From the NCBI GenBank assembly GCA_037367405.1, contig JAZKJV010000148.1, forward strand, positions 1,240,001 to 1,304,000: a stretch of 64,000 bases of DNA, read 5' to 3'. A program made the translations under genes and the position numbers. Position 1 is the stretch's first letter, and every line of letters begins with the position of its first letter. This DNA comes from Ottelia alismoides (Eukaryota > Streptophyta > Magnoliopsida > Alismatales > Hydrocharitaceae). The notes below the pieces were generated by a model that saw only the letters and a program-made list of their open reading frames with translations, ran no database searches and was not told the origin of the DNA. This document shows, piece by piece, positions 44,501-56,500 of the stretch.

Positions 44501-47500
44501 GAAGAATTGATCATAATGAATGTGATTCATGATGATAAATTAGAATTTGAATACGATATGGAGGATCACATAAGTGACATCCATGGTCTCCTGTCAAGAC
44601 GAAGGGTTACGTCGTCAGGGATTGTATGTAAGAGACGTATGTCCGAAGTGACAGCTCCTGTATGCAAGCACATCTGGATCGGGCTCTTTGCTTCTCGAAA
44701 GAGTAAGGTCGTATGCGTGGTGACCCCAATATCAAGTGCTCATATTATTGGGGCGATATTGGATTGCGCATAGCGAGTTCTAATCCTGTTGACGGTTGGT
44801 TCAATTAACAACGAGTCAACATCTCCTTAGAGGTGGTGGGCCCGGATGTTAAAGACCGAATTGGGGAGATGCAAGTTGGACTTGCAAGGCGGAATTGTTC
44901 CCGCTTCTTTTTATCCGAGTTACAAGTTCTCATATTATTGGGATGTAACAAAGATAAGGAAGGAGATCCCAGATCTTGCTTGAGATATAATGGTAAGTAT
45001 ATCTCTTACATTGAAAGTGATTAAGGAAATGAACTTTCAGTGTTGACAAGGCAAAACAGCTTTGATATAAAAACTCCTAAATCAAAGTAAAATATGTATA
45101 TATATAAATATGTATACACTTACGCAAATTTCTTATTTCAGATAATCCTTCATTAAACCCACTCAATGTTATACTCAATAATAACTAGTAAAATATCATG
45201 GATTGGACTCATGATCCAAATATTGTACTTGCAGTTGAACACATAATGTATGTGGTTGCATTGTGCAAGATTCCACAACATAATGAGGTATGACAATTAA
45301 ATAAGACAATAAGACATCATCTTAGGGTTCGTATGTCTCTATAATCTTGATCTTTCATCGAGTGTACTTTGAAAGTGACATGTCGATGGTGATCGTAATT
45401 GTCGAATAATCCTTATAAAATCAAAGAAGATATTTTGGCATACATATGTGCTCTAGACATTTAATCATGAATGACATGGTTCTCTGCATTATGCAGAATG
45501 GTAGCTCGAAAGAGATGATGTATTCAAAATGTTTGAATACCTACCTGAACCAATGTTTTAAGAGTCTAGATGGATGTAGACATGATGAGTGTCATCATTC
45601 TACTATCTATAATCAACTCATTCATGAAGCTTCATAATAATCATTTTGTATGAATTTAATGAAGCATGTATAAATGTTGAAGTACTATTGAATTGAAATC
45701 TTTTGAATTCAACATAAGAGATTCTTTGTCTTGAACAATGGTTGTTTATATATGAAGAGAGCACAGTAGAAGCGTGGGTTAGACCCATGTGAGAAGGATA
45801 GTCAAAGAGTTGACCGTACTTCTATGACTTCCATATGACATCTAAAGAGTTGGATGAATGCCAATACTGCAATAAGTTGATGTGTTGATAGTATGACTAT
45901 CAAGTCTGTCTAAAATCCTTAGTGAAGGACTCGGATGGAGCATCAGAATAATCTACATAAATCATTGATATTGACTTGATAAAGTCTTATAATTGTATCT
46001 CAATCTTCTAACACTTGCAATGGGTTGCATATGTTTTAGAAGATTGGAGAATTTGATCTTCAGGTTTAATAGTCATTTACATAGATATTGATGCAATTGT
46101 TGCAACAATCTCTATTGGATAGATGGACTTCATATTTTCAGTGGGAGAGCCCTTTGTCTTTGAGAATGTCTCTATGACCTAGATATAAGAATACACTCAT
46201 AGTTTATTTCTAAATGTTGGAAATAAACATGAATTCTGGAATAAAACCTATCATAAAGAGTTATGATGGATATATTTCAGATAGTAATCTGGCATCTAGT
46301 GGACTTTACTAAATTAGAAAATTAATGAATGGTTAATTAAGATTTCTAATACTGAAAACTAAACCTTAACAGATCAATAGGAGGATGAAGATCATTTGAC
46401 AATGATCCGGCATCAAGTCTTGGACTTATATCTATTGACATGATCAATAGACTAGTGAGGTATTGAACTTTAGATTGTCTGAAGGTTGAAATCTTACATA
46501 CTTGTGAATATTGTATTCAAAGTAAATATGTCCAATACACTCTTCTCTGGGAATAGTGTAAGATGCCAGGGTATTCGTGATCTTATACATATTGATGTAT
46601 GTGGATCATCTGTATCATAAATAAACACTGATGATATGTAATATCATTCAATGATTATTTGTGAAATGAGATTTCTTATCTTCACCTAAGAAACCTCTGA
46701 AATGTTCAAAGATTTCACAATTTTGGTTTAAAACCAAAGTTTGAAGAAAGATGAAATGAATTTGATATAACCTAGGTAGCTTGTACATGTTAGATAAAAT
46801 TCAAAGAATACCTTATGGAGATATGAATAGCATTTCTATCTCACACCTCCTGATAAACCTGAACTCGATAGAGTTGTAGGGAGATACAATTGGATCATGT
46901 GTGACATGATTTGATCAATGATGGTTTTTTAGCAAAATTACCTCTTAGTTTCCAGGTATATATGTAGTAGAGACTACACTATATACCATTAATAAGATTC
47001 CATGCAAGTAAGATAGAATTAAGCACTAGAGAGTGCTACTTCATTAGGAAAATAAAGGATGGTATGGGATACCTACTGTATGACCTTGAGATTCTTAAAA
47101 TATCTCATCTCTGAGAATGTGATTCTTGGAGGCTGGAGACTCTTGAGAATCAAGAAGAAAATGAAGTAAAGGAACTCATTTAATCTTGAGATGATAATGA
47201 GGCTCCTGAAATCAGAAACTAAAAGGATAATTAAAGATGAAACATTAATACCTCTTCAAATGAGTTTGAGGATGTATTCCATGTGTCGATTAAGTCTGAC
47301 AATGATCAGACTTCATGTGATGAAGCTCCTAAGGATCATGACATGGAAAGATGGATATTAGCAATAAGTCTAAAGTAGACTTCATATACAAGGATCATGA
47401 CATGCGAGCCCACGGCGAGCCATTATGCAATAAATGTTATTGCGAATATCATTCCCTGATTTGAAATGAAGAATAACTAATTTGCATAATAGGTTCCTTA

Positions 47501-50500
47501 GTACAATTAGGGCTATGTACCATGACTATCTTAATGATCATACAGCTGTTGATTCAATTATTGAATCATAGAGGCTGGTGCTTGGATGAATATCTAAAGA
47601 GTTAGGTTGAGGACTCATCAAGCACCGTCAAATGATTGTTAAGATGTGATCTCCACCCTGAGTAGGAGATGGCAATCCTTTCTCACATAGGCTGATATCT
47701 GACCGACCTCTTGATGCAGGTCCTCTGCATAGGAATAGAGATTCGGAGGTGTCAGATTACTTAGGTCAAAGAGTTGACTTAACGAGATCGAGATAACCAA
47801 AGTCCTATGTCGTATGTTGTCACGATATAGGCACGTATCCTCTGACCGGAGACAGATGTGTTACTATATGTCTGAGTATATACATTTAGCAGACCAATAG
47901 GTTGATGACCTAACCAAGGTCTATACACCGGCGCGTTGGTGTGCATATAAGGGCATATGAGTAATACGATCTCTCAAAGGGATCATACAGGTTCACTACT
48001 GAACCGGAAGACATGAGCTCAGCCATGAGATATTGGGAGAATCAAATTCCGTGCACGGTCGTCTCGCTTTGGAAGCTTGACTGAATTTGAAGGTTTGATA
48101 TATACTTTTAGAAAGTATATGATCAATACTTAGGTATGATATATGCTTTTGGAAAGTATATGATCGATACCAAATCCCAATGATCAAATGAGAAACTTAC
48201 TGAAAAACCCTAAAGTAGACAGTATAAAAGTTGATCTAATACTTCGGATTTATTCTGGGTCTTCCAGTATGCAAGATGTACAGGTATTGGGAATACCTGA
48301 GGGAGATGTGATCATAAACGATTGTATAACCATGACGCTTCCATTCCTAGGGAGTGATGAAGCGGGTCTGGATTTTAGTGACTCCTCTCAATAAAGAAGT
48401 AATCTGATCTCGGTCCAAATGTCGGACATGATCTGAATGTGATTCAGATGCAATGAGAAGATTAGATTTGCGGTTTTGATTTAATCAAGCACCTATGGGA
48501 GGCCCGAGATCTGGATTTGAGATGTGATCTCAATATCAAGTCACTATACGTGGAACAATACAATCACCCCGTCCTTATCTCCAAGTATCCGCGGAGAAAG
48601 CGCATTATCCTTGAAAGAGTTCATGGATAATTTCATTGTTGATATAAGTATCCAAGCATCGAGAAATGTGATAATTAAATGTGATTTAATTATCATGGAT
48701 AATATAAATTTGATTCATATTATAAGGAGAGTTATCTGAGATAATTAAATGTGATTTAATTATCAAAGATGTGAATAATGTGAATGTGATTCATATTATT
48801 TTGGCACATGGGAAAAGAAATCCAAGATGATTAAATGTGATTTGATTATCATGGATATGAATAATGTGGATAGAACTATCCATATTAATCATATATATTA
48901 TAAATGTGATTTATAATATATAAGAGAGAGCATATGTGATTTATATTTGTTAATTAATTATTAATGTGAATTGGATTCACACTAGATGATTAATTGAAAA
49001 TATAATTTACATTTTATTTTGGGATGTGAATGTGATTCACATTTTTTTGATGGCATGATTGCAATATTTCACAAGATAATTATGAATTATATTTGTGAAA
49101 ATAATTTACAACAATTGTTGTTGTAAATTTTGGAGATATATCATGAGATAATGAGATCTCATGAGACAAAGAGATCTCATGAGATAAATGAGATCTCGTG
49201 AGAAGAATGGCCGTCCCCTATTTTTAAGGGATATGGTTTATCTCCTCATTATTTCCAAAGATAATTAATTGATTTGATTTGGATTTAAATATGTTGATTT
49301 ATTGATATATATTAAATATATTTATCGATATATACTAAATTAAATTAAATTAATTGTTGTTGTGTTTTTCACAACAAGATCATGGCCATTGAAAGAAACA
49401 CAAATCAATCTCAAACATTGATTGTGTGTTGTCCATGGATTGGGATCCATGGACTCCCAAAACCCTATATAAGAAGATGCAAGCCTTGCTCTTCGACTTG
49501 CACCGACTCGACGAGTCTCTCTCTCTCTAATTCTCTACACGTCATGTGCCTCTCTCCATCTCTCTTTTATGGCCGTTCACCATGGAGCCATTGTGAGAGT
49601 CGTCATCGACGCAGCATCGTCGTTATGCTGCCGGATCATCTACTCGTAGATCTCCATCTCCTTCGGTGCGTCTCGCTCGTGAAGAAGATGTTGGATCTCG
49701 TGTGACGAGATCAGGAGATCCGCCGCTAGGATCATCAACATGAATTACGAGGAGCACGTGATTCATCCCCACGCTCGCAAGCATCTCCTCCAACGGATCA
49801 GACTTGAGACAAGAGGTCTCTTCGATTAGAGACTCGATCCCAACCACGCTTCAACAAGTAATCCTATTACTTGTTTGTGGTTTAAATGAAACGAGCCGGA
49901 GAAGTGTTCTTGGACCATGTGGTTTTATCAAATAAATTTTTAATTCCGCTGCATCGAGTTACTAGTACGACTAGTCGCTCCCGATCGCATTCGATGCGAT
50001 CATCACGCTTCCGTGATGCGCCTGAGGATTTTTCCCGTATCCTTCATGTCCAACCAAGCTTTTGTCAAATCTTGTAGTTTTTTATCATTGGTGGGATGAC
50101 TATGGATAAGGGACAGATGGAACCCTTTGTTCAGCTTTAAACTATGGATTACTCTCGATTCATGCAGTTGCTGCAGAGTAATCCTGCTACTACCACTACT
50201 ATTGATCATGCACCTACTACTAATATGGCTATCGCCTAAGCTATTGTAGTTAAATCTATCTCTACGTCTACCCCTGATGAACCATGGATTCTATATATTT
50301 GACTCGATCTAACTAGAGAAGATTGAATTCCTCCTGGCTTCGACATATGTGGCCTATTCGATTAGCAAATGGTGTTTATTTATCCTATTATCTCAGTTGG
50401 CAGCATAGAATTCTCTTCCGGATTCAAGCTTTCTGGAGTTTTTTTGCTCATGATATCCCTTCAATGAGCATTTATAGAGTGAATAGATTGTGTGCTAAGC

Positions 50501-53500
50501 TTAGTTATAAAGTGATTTTTTACGAGCACTTTTGTTATTTTTGAGGCATCTATACAATGCAAATCTTCGGTGGGACTATGAGAAGAATGATCCATATTAT
50601 CTTGATATGCCTACAAATTCTTGTCTTGCTGGAGCTACTTCGATCTCTACCAATGTACATAAATGCGATCCAGGGGCCACATATGTGGAGTCGACCCTAC
50701 ATAATAGGGTAAATGCGGGGGAGTATACCGCATATGCATCCCCATATGAAGTTGCATGTGTAATAGACATTGAACTCCTACTCGACCCAAATTTTTTTAC
50801 AACAACCCGATGAACATGAGAATTATATGAAACTTGTATCGTACGAGTAAAGCCCCGAGCCCCTCGACCTTTTCTGTTCCCACTTCTCATATCCTTGGCG
50901 AACCCTAGTTGTCGCTCCTCTAATTGCCTCTCCAGCGCTCTGACGATCATCATTGTTGCTCCAACTACCTGACGCTCTCCTCCCACAGTATCTCCGATCG
51001 TGCGTCGCTACTCTAGCACTCTAGCAGCATCTCCTCCAACGCACCAACAACACCTTTGATCAACGTGAGGCTCTTGCACCGCCCTTTAACATTCGATGAT
51101 CGCCCTCCACTCCAACATCTCCAATGACGTCGTCGCGCCTCAAACGTTCATCCATCTCACCTCTGAGCTCCAATCTAGTAACTTGCGAATCTTTTTAATC
51201 AGTTATTTTTCTTAAGCAATATTTTTTCTTGAACGGCAAGAGTATTTTATTTTCAAGAATCTTTTTAATCAGTTATTTTTCTTAAGCAATATTTTTTCTT
51301 GAACGGCAAGAGTATTTTATTTTCTTGAATTAGTACCACCAACACACATGCTAAACCTATATAATAGGCATATCAAATCTTTTACTTTAATTAGTATCAC
51401 AAATGCTCTAATTACATTTATTTTGCTTTCTATTGACCATTGAGTTTTATTTATTTCCTTCTATGTTATGTTTTTTTAAGCATGAATCTATAACATTTAA
51501 ATTTATTATTATACTTTTTATTACTTGAATATAAAATAATAAAAATCATATAATCTACATATACTTCTACCTACATGTTTACTTGTTTTAGACCATCAGA
51601 CAAACAAATATCGCAAACCGACTTTCTGAACCTTGATCTCAACCACTTGTTCCTTTGGCACCTTTGTCTTTGTTACATGTCCATCTAAGCTTTCTCTCAA
51701 ATGTCCCTTGAGTTGGCCATGCTGAAGCTTTTTGAGTGTGAGGTCTTTCAATTTGGAAAACATCATCAAACGTCTTTTCCTGGCAAGATTAAGCCTCATT
51801 GCTCTACTCTTGCTTTACTCCATTTGGATATTTGGGGACCTTGTTTGCTTCATCGTTGGGTGGTCCAAGTATTTTCTCATCTTTATTGATATTATAGTGG
51901 CTCGTATTGGCTATTGCGTTTATTTAATGAAGGAACGGTCAAATATCAATAATATATTGTCGAATTATTTTTAATTTTATACGAAACTTCCTTCTCAAAT
52001 AGTGTTAATATTTTTCGATCTAACAATGCACTTGAATTTGTTCCACATGACTTGGCTCGTGTATGTGCTACTTAAGGTGCCCTGCATCAGATCTCATGTC
52101 TGTACCCATCCCTACAGAATCAGGTGATGGAAACTTCATCATCTTCTAGACAAGTAGACATAGCCAGCACTTTTCTTACTTAGAAGAAGGCCCTAAGACC
52201 TTTTTAAGGAGATGTCATTCTTACCACCATATCATACAATATATTAAGGGTCGTGGACATGGCACTGTTCACGGCCCTGTAGCATTATTTTTTTTGCACC
52301 CATACCTTTGAATGATTTATAATTATGTTTATTTTGTTATTGGATATTTATTTATTTATTATAAAAAATTATTTCAAATATTCCATTGTCTATTGTTGTA
52401 GTTTAGGATTTGTGCATAAGTTATGCTAATCTATTAAAAGAGAGCCTCGTGATTTAAATAAATTTTTTATTGTATAAATTTTTATAATCAAATACATTTT
52501 ATTTTAAAAATTACTTTACAAAAGTTTTTTTAATATACACACTTCGTATTGTCCAATACTTTATCACAATAGATGACTAGGGGTGGAAAGGTTATGAGCC
52601 CATCTACCGGCCTCGCCATCTCCATCACCACCTTGCCCTCCTCTTCCTCCTCCTCCTCTATGCTCTCCTCCAACCTCACACTTCTCTTCTTCATGGCCTT
52701 CTCCTTCTTCGACTCAGTGTTGCAGAAGACGGTATTCGGTATTCAGTCGGAGGGGTCACTGAATAGAGAATAATCGGTATTCGGGCGACTATTCGGAATT
52801 ATTCGGTTTTGTATTTTTTAATATAAAAATTATTTATAATACATATATTCTTATATTTTTATACATATATGGTCATTATTTAACATGAATCCAAGATGAA
52901 AGTACCAATAAACATAATAGACATATAGAATTTGACATTTGTGGCGATACCATGGTAAAATGTAACCCATAAATATTGAAAATTAAAATAAAAAAATAAA
53001 AATACGAGGAGTCAAACTCCAGTCGGCCTCATAGTCGGGCCAGTCGGCCGAATAGTCGGCCGACTATTCGGTCGGACCGACTATTGCCCGACTGGAGGTT
53101 TGTTCAGTCGGTTACCCCACCGCACCTCATAGTCGGACCGACTATTCGGGATAGTCGGCCGACTATTGCAACACTGCTTCGACTTAAGCGGAGCCTCCTG
53201 GTCCATGGCCACAGCATTGTCGGCGGCACGAAAGGGAGGAATGCTAACTCCGTCTTGGTCAGCGACTCTGGCCTCTCCTATCTCCTCCCGACGATCCTTC
53301 GAGTTCCAGTACAACTAGACATTAATTAAATAAAGTTCATTTCAAAACTTAATGTTAATGTTCCCATTCATCAACAGTTCTTCACTTTGTCTATAATATA
53401 TCCTAAAGAAATAATCTCTTTTATTGTCATTGAGACAACATTAATTAAATAAACTTCATTCCAAAACTTAATGTTAATATTCCTATTCATCAACCATTCT

Positions 53501-56500
53501 TCACTTTATTAAGCATATCTATCATATGTCCTAAAGAAATACTCTCTTTAGCATGTTCTTTAAGATAATGTGATTAACATCATTCCATCGGTCAAAGGGT
53601 ATAACACTCCAGATCAGGTTTCACCTACAGATCTGCTCGGCTACATCCGTTGCCCGAAACAAGACATAGTTGGGGGAGAACACGAGTACCCACAGATCCT
53701 CATTAAAGCCCGATTTGCATCATTATGCTCGATAAAAGGAATGAGGGAGTCTCCAATAGAAAAATATTGGAAAGGAAAAATGCTTCGAGGATGAATCTAT
53801 TCACATGCAGTAGTCAGGAATTCTTGACGGTATCGAGCTGAAATAATTCGTTCTTCATGAATATATACCATAAAAATCTTATAAAATTGAAATCAAATGT
53901 TTATACCCAAAGCTTGATAATATAGATAGCAAAACATCTTATTTTGAGATCGGTACAACATTACGATGTCAAATTGTTTCACCCGTGCAACGCACGGGGT
54001 ACCCACTGGTACTTGATTAATAGAGTACCATCCTCTACTTTTGATAAGTTTACCTCGTTCTCTATTCTGTCTGAATGTGAGGAATATTTTCCAATCATAT
54101 TGCAAGTTTTTGGTTGCAATATCTTTATTCATAATTTTCACACCATGGATAAATTATCAACATGTGCAATTAACCGTGTTTTTCTTGGATACTCTCAAAT
54201 CCAAAAGGGATAAATATGTTGCGACACAATTGTTCAGCAGTATTATTTCTTTGTGGATGTCATGTTTTGGACAAAGTTACAAATTAGTTTTCCCATTGTT
54301 ATTGTTAGTAGCATTCCCTTAGGAACCGTTTGGTTGGCGGGTTAAGGCGGGTTAAACTGGTAGAGGGTACCCTGTTTTTGTGTTTCGATAGAGGGTTAAA
54401 CTGGGGGTGGGTTAGAAGTGGGTTTGGGGTGATATGATTGTATTGGAGTTTGAAAAAGTGAGTAGTTATTGTGATGTGATTGTATTGAAGTTTGGAAAAG
54501 GGAGTAGAAGTGGAGTAGTTTATAATTTTTATATTATATGATGGTATAATTATTATTTTTTGATAGGATTGATGATGTAAAATTGATTTATTTAATTTTT
54601 TTAAAAAGGGAATAAAGTGGGGCCCACGGAGAGAGGGGGATGTGGGTTAAGGGGGGTAAACTTCCCTAACCCGCAGGTAACCCGCGAACCAAACGCTACC
54701 TTAGAGTTCCCTCCTCCACACCAAGTCTACCATAAAAAGCACCATAACAGTATGAGCATGTCCATTTACCTATCCCTATTGTACAGGTTTATGAACCTTC
54801 TTCAAATAGCCCTGAAACTGCATACTCGAATTATCCTACATATTCTACGCAACTTCCTATTTTTGAAGAAGCTCAGAATTTGATGCATTATGCATCCTAT
54901 CACATTACACTCCTACTGTTGACTTGTCTAGATGTGAATCTGTGACCAGATTTTTACAAATGCTCTTATGGTGCTCTGATGGCAATGCCACTTCCATGTG
55001 ATCATACAGCTTTTCAGGATCTAGGGTAAAAAAAGCTATTGATGAGAAGAAGGATGCCCTTATTTCAAAAGGCACTTTTTTGCGCCGCACAAGTGGTGTT
55101 CATGTTGTTTGCAATGTGCCTTTACATTCAAACAAGCTCCATATTAGTGGTTGGATTCACTTATACCCATGACATAGATTGTTGGAGTATTTGATTATGC
55201 TTCATTTAAATGGGAGATGGGTAAATGGATCACTTCAAGATCCACTTACCACATCCAAGTCTTTAGTCCTACATCTATCAATTAGGAGATGTGGAGACTC
55301 TGTGAGGACTATATAAGAAGCTCCTCACCCCAAGTATCCGTTGAGAAAAAGCAATGAAGCATATGGCCCTTTGAGGCTTTCACCCGTGGTTTCATCCCGC
55401 TCCTTAGGGAGTAGGGTTCCACGTAAAAATCTTATTCTTCATGTTTCATATTTTTAGTTCATGCTCTGATATCATGTTAGAAAATATGAATGCAGAAGTG
55501 AAATGATTAACAGACATGAGTATAAGAAAAGGGGGGGGGGGGGGCTGCTAGGTCGATGTTTCGAAAAAATTCTGAAAAAGATGCGTACAATAAAAAAATC
55601 GTACGCAAAAGATTTGCAAAAAAAGGAAAAGCCGTAAAAAATGACGACGACTTTTTAAAAAATATGATTGAAGTCGAGAAAAATAAACATGCACGGCTTA
55701 TTTAAAAAAATGTGATGGCTATTAAAAATGAAAATAGCTGAGAAAAAAATTACAAGAAAAGCCAGAAAAAAATGACGGTTTATTTGATGTTTCTCCCCGT
55801 TATTTTGTTTTCTCCCAACTTGATTGATCTCTTCATTCCAACTAGTATGGAAGAAAGGGGGAGTATTGTGTAGAGTCACTGGTCAAATTCAGACTCGACG
55901 ATTAATTTCGAGTCCTCGATTTCAGATATGCACATGTATGTGGTATTTTCAGATGTGCACATGTTTGCCATCATTTGTCGTGGTCCCCATCATTCTTGTT
56001 TTCGGCCAGGGTTTTCATGTGATAAACAAGGACTCGAGAGTAGAGTATCATTCCTTATGCCATGTTGGTTAGGGTTTTCATGTGGTTTCATAGGGACTCT
56101 AGAGTAGAGTACCATTCTCTGTGCCAGATGGGAGAGACCCACTTCTTCGACAAGGAGACTTTCAAACTCATTTCAGTTGCAGTGACTCTGACAGGTGCAG
56201 TACAGAGCACATGCTCTCCGACGAGGAGATTCAGTTGTCTCACACTCCAGCCTGTTCGTCTTACTTACCTGCATGGCATGAGAAACAACGTCCTCAACAG
56301 CAGCCGACAGTTGTGTGCGTTGAGTTGATATTGTCCGTAGTATAATGTATTGTGAGTTGAGATTTCTTTCTGTTTCTCCAAGCTCAGCATTGCATGCTCT
56401 AGCTTGAGGAGGGTGCTGGAGTATTTGGTTATGCATCATTTATATGGGAGATGGGTAAATGGATCACTTCAAGATCCATTTACCACATCTATGTCATTAG

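Larger units (their letters stand above)
40707..50046 (+). mobile_element. Large Copia-type element with 2.6-kb LTRs, tgtcc TSD
   Basis: 9,340 bp between perfect 5-bp duplications tgtcc (40702-40706 and 50047-50051). The LTRs make up 56% of its length and are about 95% alike by eye. The primer site is a 16-base match to initiator tRNA-Met. The interior is only about 4.07 kb, holds degraded Copia integrase-like sequence (IHIDVCG) and no usable frame, so it was probably mobilised by relatives. A solo LTR of the same family is at 60991-63601. Confidence 0.93.
52232..54009 (+). mobile_element. Non-autonomous Helitron
   Basis: 1,778 bp inserted between A (52231) and T (54010). It starts with TC and ends CTGG (CTRR rule). 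A hairpin CCCGTGC-AAC-GCACGGG (53982-53998) lies 7 bases before the terminal CTGG, the diagnostic Helitron 3' structure. Removing it leaves Copia E integrase continuous in frame across the junction, which fixes both ends to the base. There is no Rep/helicase, so it needed an autonomous partner. It carries a possible gene fragment and a hAT MITE. Confidence 0.9.

Noticed and set aside
50597..50986. 129-codon minus-strand frame inside Copia E
   Set aside because: No known domain; it spans a probable border between Copia-like and foreign sequence. Kept only as an unexplained stretch.
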